Assembly (NCBI GenBank): GCA_016783965.1
Contig: JADHVO010000009.1
Location: 1-64,000, forward strand
Source: Alphaproteobacteria bacterium
GTDB lineage: Bacteria; Pseudomonadota; Alphaproteobacteria; Micropepsales; Micropepsaceae
Length of the DNA stretch: 64,000 bases
Direction of reading: 5' to 3'
Shown here: one piece after another, positions 8,659 to 17,565 of the stretch
How the letters are laid out: every line of letters begins with the position of its first letter
Position numbering within the stretch: position 1 is the stretch's first letter
Translations under genes and position numbers: made by a program
Notes under the pieces: generated by a model
The model's input: the letters and a program-made list of their open reading frames with translations, nothing else
What the model was told of the DNA's origin: nothing
Databases searched by the model: none

Positions 8659-9960
8659 TTATGCGGCTGCTAACGTTCCTGCAGCTTGCGCCGCTGGCCG
8701 TGCGATGAGAAGGTAGACGAGTAGCACAACCGTCCAAGTCGACGAATTGTATGGCGTTGCATGAAAGAGCTGATCTCCCTGCACATTTATGAAAAGCAGA
8801 ACCAAGAAGGCATCGGTTGCGGTCAGTTTTCCCCAGCGAAACCTAAGTACAAGCAGTGAGAGGGGGATGACTGCGGAAATCAATAGGAACAGAAATCCCA
8901 ACAGGATGCCGCCATCATAAGCCGCTTGCAGGTAGCTGTTGTGTGGGTAGATGCCGCTGCCCGCCATCCGCTCCTGAATGTCGATGCCGTGTCCCCAAAA
9001 TCCCAAGCGGTCCCAACTGTAGCCGAACAACCGCGAATGCTCGACGGTGGACGTGTCACCGACCAGCGGCCCTGCTGAGACGAAATCGATCGCAGTGAAA
9101 ATTCGCTTGGAACCGAACTGCACCATAAAGTCCAAGACCTTTGTCCCGAACACCGCAGCAAGAGCGACGGGCGCCGAGCTAACTGCCAGAAGCGGAAGGC
9201 CCCAAAACGCGATCCACGACAATAGGTCGCCACGCCGCCCCGGCCGAGGTGCCTCCATTCGGCCACGCAAAAGCAGCAGATATATTGGAATGCAAAGTGC
9301 CAGCGACAGCCAGACGCTACGAGTAAACGTCAGAACCGCCACTGCGAGATTGACGACAAATGCGCCAGACGCGAGGATTTTGAGCCAGAAGGTCTTTCCA
9401 ACGCTCGTCCCAACAATGAGCGCAGCAAGAGCGGCGATCGTCGCGCTGGATGCTAAGCCCAGCACATTGGAGTTCTTGTCAAGTGCAATCCTAGCGACAT
9501 GCGCCGCTCCGTTGGTGGCGATCTGCAATATCGGAACGAGACTTCCGAACAGTCCGACGACAAGAACGGCAAACGGAAGGTCCCGAAAGCTGCTCTCGTG
9601 ATGAAGCGCGATGAAGACCCCAATCACGCAGCAAACGATCAGATAGCTGCCGTAAACAATCAAATTGGATGGATCTGTTAACAACACGGAGACGACAAGC
9701 GGAGTCAGGGCTAGCAAGAGTGGCGTCGCCAAATGCGATGCATCGACACGAAGACGAGCCCGCAGGAACCAACTCGGCTGAAACAGCAGCACCATGCTAA
9801 GCAACGCGGGCATCACCGAAAAGATGACGCCTTCACGCAGTCCCAACATGCTCCGGACCGCCCAGCCTGCAGACTGACCGACCAATAGGATTGCAAGACC
9901 CCAGGAACAACGGATGGTGGTCCAACGATCGCTCACAGGAGTTTGTTGGGCGCTCTGCAT
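8659..9960 (-). CDS. O-antigen ligase / Wzy polymerase-like membrane protein
   Basis: About 433 aa, starting at the ATG at 9960 (MQSAQQTP); the frame is open further but lacks a better start. It has around 10-12 hydrophobic segments, with a large hydrophilic loop in the C-terminal third containing HSRLFGYSWDRLGFWGHG and IYPHNSYLQAAYDGG. The H-N-x-Y/F-L motif in that loop is the signature of the Wzy_C / O-antigen ligase group (WaaL and Wzy relatives). It would act in the inner membrane, with the periplasmic loop catalysing polymerisation or ligation of und-PP-linked repeats. Beside a Wzz-like gene, a Wzy polymerase is the more likely reading. Confidence 0.8.
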   Translation of the reverse strand: MQSAQQTPVSDRWTTIRCSWGLAILLVGQSAGWAVRSMLGLREGVIFSVMPALLSMVLLFQPSWFLRARLRVDASHLATPLLLALTPLVVSVLLTDPSNLIVYGSYLIVCCVIGVFIALHHESSFRDLPFAVLVVGLFGSLVPILQIATNGAAHVARIALDKNSNVLGLASSATIAALAALIVGTSVGKTFWLKILASGAFVVNLAVAVLTFTRSVWLSLALCIPIYLLLLRGRMEAPRPGRRGDLLSWIAFWGLPLLAVSSAPVALAAVFGTKVLDFMVQFGSKRIFTAIDFVSAGPLVGDTSTVEHSRLFGYSWDRLGFWGHGIDIQERMAGSGIYPHNSYLQAAYDGGILLGFLFLLISAVIPLSLLVLRFRWGKLTATDAFLVLLFINVQGDQLFHATPYNSSTWTVVLLVYLLIARPAAQAAGTLAAA

Positions 9961-10065
9961 GCTGCCAATCAAATCCAACGTCGCCAAGTGAACACGAAAC
10001 TCACGGCACTGCCAGTGCCTCAACCCGGGTCCAACCGACCGGACAACCACATGACCCGCTCAAAG

Positions 10066-11169
10066 TCATTCCACTTGTTGCACCGGCGGCCCGGAGCCGC
10101 GCTCGGACGCCATAAGCCCCCTGAGCGAAGCTCTAAGTCCTACAACTCGAATGCGTCCTCCCACTCTTTGTGGTCCGGTCAGGTTCATATTGTACGCGAG
10201 GATGGCGAAAAAGTATGCGACCGAGAATCCTCCGCCCAACCCGATCAGCACGAACACCAATATTCGTTTGCTCTCCCGCTCAGGCGGCAGGGCACTGCCC
10301 GACAACCTTTCGGCAGCAAAAGGGAGGTGGGAATTGGTAAGCATTAGTGTCTGTTCCTGCTCACCCAACAGCTTCTCAAAGGAGTCTCTGTACGCCTGCA
10401 CAGTCACCTCGTTGAGTTTTGTTCGAAGGTACTCTGATTGCGCCTTGCTGCGGGTCGCGGCCTCATCGCGAAGAATCTCATCCGCATCGGAGATGACTTT
10501 CTGCAGCATTGCTTGGGCTCGGTCCTTGTCCTCGTCGGTGTAGGAGATTTGAACTAGCCCTGTCTCTTCCGAGCCCCCGTTTTGTGAGACGATCCGCCTC
10601 ATCGATATCGCGCGGTCGTATATCCGAGACACCGCGTATGCATCCGGCTCCGGCGGCGTGGGATTTCCAAGTATTGCATTGAGCTTTTCCCCAAAACCAT
10701 CGGGCGACCGCCACATCTTGGTGTTCGGGTCCCAGCGCCCAGGGAAAAGGCGATAGAGAACGTCGCTATGCTGAATCTGCCACTCAGCAAGTTCCGGCGA
10801 TTGGAGCAGATAGACGAACCTCTCGAATTCGTTTTGTCCACCACCGCCCACTGGAATTCCAATTCCAGCGAGACTAGCCAACCCGGATAGTCGCGCGATC
10901 TGGCTGCGTGCTCCGTCGCTTGCGTTGGTGGCGGCTACTACGGCGGTGGCCGTGTATTCCGCGGGCGACAGCACCTTAATGACGAAGACAGCCGCTGCAA
11001 ACAAGAGAGAAACAGCCAGAATCCAAGACCTGTATGCGACTAAGGGCGAGACAAAGTCAGCCCGCACGTTTTCGCCGGTATCCACCACAGTCTGTCCCAG
11101 TCCGTTGTTAAGAGCTCTTTCGTAGCCGGGGCCGACCCCAAGTGGTTGCCCCTGCTCGACAAAAAGCAC
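10066..11169 (-). CDS. Wzz/GumC-type polysaccharide chain-length protein
   Basis: A 367-aa polysaccharide co-polymerase candidate. One membrane helix near 48-67 (SWILAVSLLFAAAVFVIKVL) is followed by a long periplasmic domain with helical, coiled-coil-like stretches (about 220-290). A second helix near 303-325 (RILVFVLIGLGGGFSVAYFF) leads to a short cytosolic tail. This Wzz layout, without a fused tyrosine kinase, fits chain-length control in Wzy-dependent export. It lies just upstream of the Wzy-like gene on the same strand, about 105 bases apart, so the two are probably one operon. Confidence 0.85.
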   Translation of the reverse strand: MLFVEQGQPLGVGPGYERALNNGLGQTVVDTGENVRADFVSPLVAYRSWILAVSLLFAAAVFVIKVLSPAEYTATAVVAATNASDGARSQIARLSGLASLAGIGIPVGGGGQNEFERFVYLLQSPELAEWQIQHSDVLYRLFPGRWDPNTKMWRSPDGFGEKLNAILGNPTPPEPDAYAVSRIYDRAISMRRIVSQNGGSEETGLVQISYTDEDKDRAQAMLQKVISDADEILRDEAATRSKAQSEYLRTKLNEVTVQAYRDSFEKLLGEQEQTLMLTNSHLPFAAERLSGSALPPERESKRILVFVLIGLGGGFSVAYFFAILAYNMNLTGPQRVGGRIRVVGLRASLRGLMASERGSGPPVQQVE

Positions 11170-11327
11170 AAGGCGAGGACCCTCATGCTCGTCTCTTCCA
11201 AGCCACCGCCTCCGAAATCAGGATCGACTTAACGGCGCTTGTCAGCCTGCCTCACGATCGCACACCCACAAGACTCGCACAAACAGAAGCACCCGGCAAT
11301 GCTGTGACTTTGGCATTTCCCGCCAAA

Positions 11328-11912
11328 TTATTCTGCCCTCAGGCGGCATACACCCTCGGTCAACTCATATTGCTCGCCACTTCCAGCGCAGACAGCCAGA
11401 CCTGCACCCTCCACAGGCAACCCGAGCCTATGCCCGTGGCGGCTCATCCAGCCGATCTGGCGGGCCGGCACTCCAGCCACAAGTGCAAACGGCTTGACGT
11501 CGCGATTGACAACTGCACCGGCGGCAACAAACGCGTACTCGCCGATTACAACTCCGCATATGATAGTGCAATTCGCGCCCAACGTAGCCCCTCGGCGAAC
11601 GATGGTCTTGCGATACTCGTCTTTTCGCGGGATTGCGGCTCGAGGGTTGTAGACATTGGTGAACACCATGCTCGGACCACAAAACACATCGTCCTCTAGC
11701 GTAACGGCGTCATAGACACTGACGTTATTCTGAACACGGACATTGTTTCCAATAGAGACGTCATTGCCCACATATGCGCCCTGGCCAAACGAGCTACCTT
11801 CTCCGATCTTCGCCGTCGCGCAAATGTGCACCCAGTGCCAAATCCGGGTACCTTTGCCAATCTGGGCCCCGTTGTCCACGATTGCAGTAGGGTGGGCTGT
11901 GTAGGCAAGCAT
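11328..11912 (-). CDS. wbpD: UDP-2-acetamido-3-amino-2,3-dideoxyglucuronate N-acetyltransferase
   Basis: 194 aa from the ATG at 11912 ([13 protein letters not shown]), matching the usual WbpD/WlbB length. Hexapeptide repeats run from [20 protein letters not shown] through [55 protein letters not shown] is characteristic of this subfamily, and [26 protein letters not shown] closes the helix. Known members acetylate the 3-amino group of UDP-GlcNAc(3N)A using acetyl-CoA. The divergent neighbours resemble WbpB (oxidase) and WbpE (aminotransferase), which make that substrate. UDP-GlcNAc dehydrogenase (WbpA) and a WbpI-type epimerase are not in the window. Confidence 0.85.
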   Translation of the reverse strand: MLAYTAHPTAIVDNGAQIGKGTRIWHWVHICATAKIGEGSSFGQGAYVGNDVSIGNNVRVQNNVSVYDAVTLEDDVFCGPSMVFTNVYNPRAAIPRKDEYRKTIVRRGATLGANCTIICGVVIGEYAFVAAGAVVNRDVKPFALVAGVPARQIGWMSRHGHRLGLPVEGAGLAVCAGSGEQYELTEGVCRLRAE

Positions 11913-12180
11913 CGAGCAACAGACTCCGCACAAAGTCCTTGTTAACTGGTGATCATCTGGAACGAGAGACCATAACAATGGTGGCGGGTGCCTAACCGAA
12001 ACGTCAAGGCTTGCCGCGTTCCCAACCCCCGCTTTTCTTCCCGAGGAAAAAATGCGAGAAGCGCTGGGCTCGGGCGAGCCTTAGCTGCCGCTAGCAGCGT
12101 AGATGGTGAGCCGCTCATCGCGATACTCGCGAAGCGCCTGTTGCGACCGCGATTGGAGCAACACGTTGGGGGGTAAGAGA

Positions 12181-13290
12181 ATGCTGAAATTTGGCCTCGT
12201 GGGCTGCGGACGTATCGCCAAGAGGCATGCGGACATTCTGGCCACATCGCAAGTAGCAGGGGCTTGCCTTGCCGCAGTTTGCGATGTGGCGCCCGAGCGC
12301 GCGCGCAGGATGGGCGAGAGCGTCGGCGTACCACACTTTGGCAACCTTCATGACATGATGAAGAGTTGCGAACTAGACGTGGTGTCAATTTTGACTCCGA
12401 GCGGGACCCATGCCCAAAACGTTCTTGAACTTGCCCCATACGGTAAGCATGTTGTCGTCGAGAAGCCGATGGCACTTACCCTCGCGGACGCCGACGCAAT
12501 GATCGCGGCATGTCTCAGGAATGGCATCAAACTGTTCGTTGTTAAGCAGAACAGGTTCAACGTCCCCGTTGTAAAGTTACGCGACGCACTTGAGGCTGGT
12601 CGGTTCGGCAAGCTTATCCTCGGTACCGTGCGTGTCCGGTGGTGCCGCACTCAGGCCTACTACGACCAGGACTCATGGCGGGGAACGTGGGAGCAAGATG
12701 GCGGTGTGCTCGCGAACCAAGCCAGCCATCATGTCGACTTGCTGGAATGGATGATGGGTGATGTCGAAAGCGTCTTTGCAAAGGGAATAACGGCGCTTGC
12801 GAGGGTTGAGACAGAGGATACAGCGATCGCGACGCTCAAATTCAGGAGCGGAGCACTTGGCTTAGTCGAGGCCACGACGGCGGTGCGACCGAAAGATCTT
12901 GAAGGCTCAATTTCCATTCTTGGCGAGACAGGGTCGGTCGAGATTGGGGGATTTGCCGTCAACGAACTAAAAACGTGGAATTTCGCTGAGCGCTTAGACG
13001 AGGATGCTACGATACCGGTAAGATATTCGGTTAACCCGCCGGACGTCTACGGGTTTGGTCACAAGGCCTACTACGATCACGTAGTAGACTGCATTTTGCG
13101 GAGCGGGCAAATTTTGGTCGACGGTGTCGAGGGTAGGCGTAGCTTGGAACTGATCACCGCCATTTATGAGTCGATCGAGTCGGGTCGGGAGGTTCACCTG
13201 CCCTTCCGGCCTAGCCTTTCGCGGCTCGGGCGCTCTGCATCGGACAAAGGCAACGATAGCATGTTGGAACCCCGAAGGGTGGGCCGGTGA
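12181..13290 (+). CDS. wbpB: Gfo/Idh/MocA oxidoreductase, WbpB-like
   Basis: 369 aa starting at the ATG at 12181 after GGGGGTAAGAGA. The N-terminal Rossmann domain shows FGLVGCGRIAKRHADIL and the EKP motif (VVVEKPMAL) that carries the conserved lysine. The C-terminal alpha/beta domain includes GGVLANQASHHVDLLEW, a family hallmark. WbpB/WlbA enzymes oxidise C3 of UDP-GlcNAcA to the 3-keto form with tightly bound NAD. The match to that role rests mainly on the adjoining WbpE- and WbpD-like genes. It overlaps the aminotransferase start by 4 bases (GTGA), showing coupling. It is longer than typical WbpB because of an extended C-terminus. Confidence 0.8.
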   Translation: MLKFGLVGCGRIAKRHADILATSQVAGACLAAVCDVAPERARRMGESVGVPHFGNLHDMMKSCELDVVSILTPSGTHAQNVLELAPYGKHVVVEKPMALTLADADAMIAACLRNGIKLFVVKQNRFNVPVVKLRDALEAGRFGKLILGTVRVRWCRTQAYYDQDSWRGTWEQDGGVLANQASHHVDLLEWMMGDVESVFAKGITALARVETEDTAIATLKFRSGALGLVEATTAVRPKDLEGSISILGETGSVEIGGFAVNELKTWNFAERLDEDATIPVRYSVNPPDVYGFGHKAYYDHVVDCILRSGQILVDGVEGRRSLELITAIYESIESGREVHLPFRPSLSRLGRSASDKGNDSMLEPRRVGR

Positions 13291-14390
13291 TTAAGTTTCT
13301 CGACCTTCACAGGCAATACGTTTCCATTAAAGATGAGATCGACACGGCCATCGCTGACGTTATTCGCGATGCGGCCTTCGTTTCCGGCAGGTATGCAGCG
13401 AAATTTGAGGGCGAGTTTGCAGCCTATCAAAATGCGGCACATTGTATCGGCTGCGGTAACGGCACAGACGCGATCGAGATTGCGCTTGAGGCGTTGCAGA
13501 TACCGCCAGGCTCAGAGGTGATCGTTCCGGCAAACACGTTCATAGCGACCTCAGAGGCTGTCACAAGGACCGGCCACAAGGTTGTCTTTTGCGACTGTGA
13601 TCCGGATGACTACACTATTTCCGTCGCGAGCATGGTTCAGAAGATCACTCATAGGACGCGCGCTGTTGTTGTCGTCCACCTGTACGGTCAGCCTTGCGCC
13701 ATGGATCAAGTGCTAGAGACCGCGGCAAGTCATGGGCTAAAGGTCGTCGAGGATTGCGCCCAAGCGCACGGTGCAGACTTCATGGGACGCCGAGTTGGCG
13801 CCTTAGGCCACATCGGCACCTTCAGCTTCTATCCAGGGAAGAACCTGGGTGCATACGGGGATGCTGGCGCCGTGGTGACCAACGATCCCGAACTTGCACG
13901 CAGAGTACGAATGATTGCAAACCATGGCAGGACTGCGAAGTACGACCATGCATTTGAGGGGCGCAACTCCCGACTGGACGGCCTTCAAGCGGCAATTCTG
14001 TCGGTCAAACTGCGGCACCTGGACGAGTGGCTCGATCGGCGGATTTCGATTGCCGAATTTTATCACGAGGCTCTGGCGGGTGTTGGCGACCTTGTGCTCC
14101 CAACGCGCAGAAACTGGAGCAAACACGCATATCACCTATTTGTGGTGAGAACGGAACGTAGAGACGCCATAAAGAAGTTCCTTGAGGCCCAAGGTATCGA
14201 GACGGGAATTCACTATCCGATAGCTTTGCCGAAGCTCGAAGCCTATCGCCACCTCGATCAAGCCAACGAGCCATTCTTCGCCAACCGCAGCGATGCCCGG
14301 CTCCTTAGCTTGCCAATTGGCGACCATATGTCAAATGAAGATGCAACCCGTGTGGCGAGTGCCGTGCGGGACTTCTTCCGCCACCACTGA
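13287..14390 (+). CDS. wbpE: DegT/DnrJ/EryC1/StrS sugar aminotransferase, WbpE-like
   Basis: A 367-aa PLP-dependent nucleotide-sugar aminotransferase. The GTG start at 13287 overlaps the preceding stop. Visible landmarks are GCGNGTDAIEIAL, VVVHLYGQPCAMD, VVEDCAQAHGA and the PLP lysine in SFYPGKNLGAYGDAGA, then NSRLDGLQAAIL. The length and the coupling to a WbpB-like oxidase fit conversion of UDP-3-keto-GlcNAcA to the 3-amino sugar with glutamate as donor. With the acetyltransferase at 11328-11912, the trio would give UDP-GlcNAc(3NAc)A. An exact substrate cannot be proven from the sequence. Confidence 0.85.
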   Translation: MIKFLDLHRQYVSIKDEIDTAIADVIRDAAFVSGRYAAKFEGEFAAYQNAAHCIGCGNGTDAIEIALEALQIPPGSEVIVPANTFIATSEAVTRTGHKVVFCDCDPDDYTISVASMVQKITHRTRAVVVVHLYGQPCAMDQVLETAASHGLKVVEDCAQAHGADFMGRRVGALGHIGTFSFYPGKNLGAYGDAGAVVTNDPELARRVRMIANHGRTAKYDHAFEGRNSRLDGLQAAILSVKLRHLDEWLDRRISIAEFYHEALAGVGDLVLPTRRNWSKHAYHLFVVRTERRDAIKKFLEAQGIETGIHYPIALPKLEAYRHLDQANEPFFANRSDARLLSLPIGDHMSNEDATRVASAVRDFFRHH

Positions 14391-14586
14391 CTGTTCGATT
14401 GCCGTGGCCCCTGTTCGTCGGATTCGCTTGAGCCGAAAACTCAAGCTTCGGGTGAGCAAGCGTTTGGGAGCGGAGCAACAACCGCCCAACTCTGGAACCA
14501 CCGGATAAGAGCTCGGGAGGCGCAACGTCACTTGCTAGCGGAATTCCCAGCCTGCCGGAAGGTCCGAACCGCGACGGACGCTATGT

Positions 14587-14661
14587 TGGTGAGCCCGGAT
14601 GGGATCGAACCATCGACCCTCTGATTAAAAGTCAGATGCTCTGCCGCTGAGCTACGGGCTC
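14587..14661 (-). tRNA. tRNA-Lys (anticodon TTT)
   Basis: On the minus strand a full cloverleaf can be drawn. The 7-bp acceptor GAGCCCG/CGGGCTC is perfect, the D arm contains AGCTCAGCGGCAGAGC, the anticodon stem CTGA/TCAG encloses loop CTTTTAA with anticodon TTT, and the T arm carries GGTTCGATCC. Discriminator A and a genomically encoded CCA end the gene at 14587. It lies between the aminotransferase and a glycosyltransferase, inside the polysaccharide cluster. About 196 bases separate it from the aminotransferase stop. That spacer holds a 7-bp hairpin at 14426-14446 and no gene. Confidence 0.95.
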
Positions 14662-14707
14662 TTGCCGCTTGCAATAGTGTCCGACGCTTAACGCGTCAAC
14701 ATCCGCC

Positions 14708-15982
14708 TCAGCGCGGCAGGTCCTCGAGGGTGCGGGGTTGCAAAAAAATCGATCGATTGGCTCTTCCAACCAGCGCCATCAATTCGGTCTCAAATCCGCG
14801 CAAGATTGCGTCCTTCGCCCATCGGTCCCGAGCCCGCGCAGCGGCCGCAATACCTAGGTCTCGCCGTCGCTGTTCCACACTAAACAAGTCCAAAACGGCC
14901 TGTGCCATCGCGTGCGTATCACCCGGCGGCACAACGATGCCGCAGGACTCGATCTCGCGGCTGAGCTGTGTTGCCGTCATAGCGCCTGCAACAACCGGTC
15001 TGCCACTGGCTAACATACCCGGCAACTTCGAGGGCATGACCAAATCCGCGACCTCGCGCTTTTGCGGCAAGAGATGAACGTCGGCCATTCCGAGGAACTC
15101 GTTGAATTTCTCCGCCGGCTGAAGATCGAAAAACCGGACGTTTGGGCAATTGTGGGCAATTGCAGAAAGGCGTGCGCGGCCTCCCCCATCCCCGCAGATC
15201 ACCATCATGATGCGGGGCTCCCCAGCCAGCCGCCGAGCAACATCAATCAGATCGTCGACACCTTGCTTCTCTCCTAAATTGCCGGAGTACATCAAGACGA
15301 ATGCATCGCGAGGGACACCAAATTCGTCTCTTGTCCTAGATGAATCTTCAACTGGAAAGATTGCGTCGGTATCGACCCAGTTTCGAAAGAGCCTTGCTCT
15401 TTCCGCTTCCACTCCCTTCGCTTGGAGCCGTGCAAGCATACCGTCTGTGATAGTGCTTACCACATCGAAGCCGCGCATCGCGCGTCGTTCCACGCCCTCC
15501 AGAACTCGTCTTAGTCGAGCGGACTGCAAGATGCCGAGCTCAAAGGCCGCATCAATCTCAAAGTCCTGAATGTGCAACCAACTGCGCGCTCCAGCCAGCT
15601 TCGCCGACGCGAGCGCTGCAGGCAGACCGGACAGTGGTGGCATAGTCGTCCAGATGACGTCAGGCCGCCATTGCTTTGCCCACCAAAGGACTGGAGAACT
15701 CGTCGCGGCGAGGGTGCCGTACTGAAGCATCCTCGCTGCACCGGACTGCCGGGAGGGCACCCAAATCGGGCATCGCAATACGTCGACGCCCCGAACTTGC
15801 TCGCGACAATAGCGATGACCCGAATACCCCTCCGCAATCTTCCATTGCGGATAGAACGGCGCTCCAACGACCGCCCTCACTTGGTGCCCTCGGGCGGCTA
15901 GCCATTCGGCCATTTCGCCTGTGAACTTACCACCACCTATGGGATCTGGTGTGAAATGACATGCTGAGATTAAGAGCTTCAT
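14708..15982 (-). CDS. WcaI-family glycosyltransferase (GT4)
   Basis: 424 aa. The N-terminus (MKLLISACHFTPDPIGGGKF, then GEMAEWLAARGHQV) and the WTTMPPLSGLPAALAS...LHIQDFEIDAA segment are typical of the WcaI subgroup of GT4. The donor half shows LMYSGNLGEKQGVDDLI, VICGDGGGR and DVHLLPQKREVADLVMPSKLPGMLASGRPVVA, the last replacing the standard E-x7-E with a PSKL pattern seen in WcaI. In colanic acid loci WcaI adds an early sugar to the lipid-linked unit; the sugar here is unknown. It lies 34 bases downstream of the ExoY-like gene, so the two enzymes are probably expressed together. Confidence 0.85.
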   Translation of the reverse strand: MKLLISACHFTPDPIGGGKFTGEMAEWLAARGHQVRAVVGAPFYPQWKIAEGYSGHRYCREQVRGVDVLRCPIWVPSRQSGAARMLQYGTLAATSSPVLWWAKQWRPDVIWTTMPPLSGLPAALASAKLAGARSWLHIQDFEIDAAFELGILQSARLRRVLEGVERRAMRGFDVVSTITDGMLARLQAKGVEAERARLFRNWVDTDAIFPVEDSSRTRDEFGVPRDAFVLMYSGNLGEKQGVDDLIDVARRLAGEPRIMMVICGDGGGRARLSAIAHNCPNVRFFDLQPAEKFNEFLGMADVHLLPQKREVADLVMPSKLPGMLASGRPVVAGAMTATQLSREIESCGIVVPPGDTHAMAQAVLDLFSVEQRRRDLGIAAAARARDRWAKDAILRGFETELMALVGRANRSIFLQPRTLEDLPR

Positions 15983-16016
15983 GAAGCGGCAAACCAGAAA
16001 TTCGCGGCCACGACTG

Positions 16017-16751
16017 CTAGGCAGCGCCAGATCCGCGAAGCACGACGCCCACGGTCTTCAGCATAATCACGACGTCTTGGGCGAAACTAAGTTTCTCGAC
16101 GTATTCGATGTCCAGGGACATCATTCGATCAAACGTCACATCGCTGCGGCCTGAGACTTGCCACAAGCCGGTTATCCCCGGTCGAACAGTCGCCCGCCGG
16201 ACCAATTGATCAGCCCTCGTCGGAAGGTTCTCGTCAACTTGCGCGCACATCAATGGCCGCGGACCGATGAAACTCATATCGCCCAACAGCACGTTCCAGA
16301 ATTGCGGCAGTTCGTCGAAGCTATGTTTGCGAAGAAATTCCGCGCCCGGGAATAGACGAGGATCGCGGGTTGCCCCCTGAGCGGCCTTCGCTTCGTTCCA
16401 ATTCGGATCGCTCTTCTTCCAACCTCCTGCCCGATTGTCGTTATTGTCTTGCACCATGGTCCTGAACTTGACGAGGACGAACGGCTCAAGATTCCGTCCT
16501 GCCCTATGCTGTCGATAAATGACAGGCCAGCCATCTTTCAGGGCAACGACCAACGCCGTGATGAGCATTACAGGGGACAGAAAAATCAACGCGAACGAGG
16601 CAATCGCGATGTCAAATGCCCGCTTCCCGAAGGCGGCATAGAAGGCGTTGGTTACTCGGGTCGACCTGCCCCTGTCTTCATCGGCATGCGATTGAAGTAC
16701 ATCAAAGCTTCTGCGCCCCTCAGCGGCTTCGTTGAGTTCGACCAAAGACAC
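16017..16751 (-). CDS. Undecaprenyl-phosphate sugar-1-phosphate transferase (ExoY-like)
   Basis: A 244-aa polyprenyl-phosphate hexose-1-phosphate transferase of the short ExoY/SBP type. One hydrophobic helix (AFDIAIASFALIFLSPVMLITALVVAL) follows a basic KR. The catalytic domain shows VLVKFRTM, a long insert, FDELPQFWNVLLGDMSFIGPRPLM (catalytic Asp-Glu pair) and RPGITGLWQVSGRSD. It starts repeat-unit assembly by moving sugar-1-phosphate from a UDP-sugar to undecaprenyl phosphate at the inner membrane. The start is the GTG at 16751 (alternative TTG 16745). An 8-base C-run (G-run in the mRNA) directly precedes it and may serve as ribosome site. Confidence 0.9.
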   Translation of the reverse strand: MSLVELNEAAEGRRSFDVLQSHADEDRGRSTRVTNAFYAAFGKRAFDIAIASFALIFLSPVMLITALVVALKDGWPVIYRQHRAGRNLEPFVLVKFRTMVQDNNDNRAGGWKKSDPNWNEAKAAQGATRDPRLFPGAEFLRKHSFDELPQFWNVLLGDMSFIGPRPLMCAQVDENLPTRADQLVRRATVRPGITGLWQVSGRSDVTFDRMMSLDIEYVEKLSFAQDVVIMLKTVGVVLRGSGAA

Positions 16752-17137
16752 CCCCCCCGATCACATCGGCCGCACGCGCGGCTCACGAAGCACCTCGCCG
16801 GCACCATTGGGTCCATTCTACAAAAGACGATACTCAATGCCAGCGAGCCGGTGATGCCCTCAAGCCACGCACGTTACTTTAATGTCGGAAACCAATTTGT
16901 CACAGTCGATTGGTTGGACCCCTCGCTACCTTTCGTGGACTTGCACCGGAATGAGCCTCCGCCGCCCCGCGTGCTAGCGGCTTTTCGTTGACTTTCCTGC
17001 GACCGGACCCCATTAAGGATACCCATCGTAGCGCTCAAACTGTCGGCAATCCATGTTGTCTGGCTCCAGGGCGTGGATTGCGCCCGTGCGCGGAAGCGCA
17101 TGGTTGAAGAAGTAGTTTCTTTGGAGAAGCCGACCAT
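16752..17137. other. Divergent intergenic region
   Basis: 386 bases between the ExoY-like gene and the cupin gene, transcribed away from each other. Both promoters should lie here. The only short frames are low-complexity and overlap each other; none looks like a protein. It starts with the C8 run at 16751-16758. I could not assign promoter boxes. Confidence 0.35.
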
Positions 17138-17557
17138 ATGACCTCCCACGCGCCGACACCGGAAATCCTCGAAAATCCGGTCATGCAGCTGCCGGCACCA
17201 TTTGTCGACGATCGCGGCAAAATACAGACCCTAGTTCAAGGCGAGATCACAAGCGTGCAGGTTATCACTTCGAAGAAGGGCTCGCTTCGCGCCAATCACT
17301 GGCATCGCGCCGACAGCCACTACATGTATATCGTGAGCGGTGCGATGAACTACTATCATCGCGCCGTGGGGTCCAAAGAAGCTCCATCTCTTTTCAATCT
17401 CGTTGCCGGCGATCTGGTTTATACACCCTCTGATGTTGAGCATGCTGCCGAGTTCCCTCAGGATTGCATGTTCCTCAATATCACCACGGGTCCTCGCGAT
17501 CAGAAATCCTACGAAGCGGACATTGTTCGGGTTGAACTCGTCAAACCGAAGTCTTGA
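17138..17557 (+). CDS. Cupin-fold protein, possible sugar epimerase/isomerase
   Basis: A 139-aa single cupin domain. NHWHRADSHYMYIVSGAM matches cupin motif 1 with likely metal-binding His residues, and GDLVYTPSDVEHAAEF matches motif 2. There is no signal peptide. It resembles WxcM/FdtA-like or RmlC-like nucleotide-sugar cupins in size and in its place next to a C-methyltransferase, an oxidoreductase and a 4,6-dehydratase, so an isomerase or epimerase step in a deoxysugar pathway is likely. A non-enzymatic sugar-binding role cannot be excluded. The next gene starts at or within a few bases of its stop, so the two are coupled. Confidence 0.7.
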   Translation: MTSHAPTPEILENPVMQLPAPFVDDRGKIQTLVQGEITSVQVITSKKGSLRANHWHRADSHYMYIVSGAMNYYHRAVGSKEAPSLFNLVAGDLVYTPSDVEHAAEFPQDCMFLNITTGPRDQKSYEADIVRVELVKPKS

Positions 17558-17565
17558 GTGCGTTA

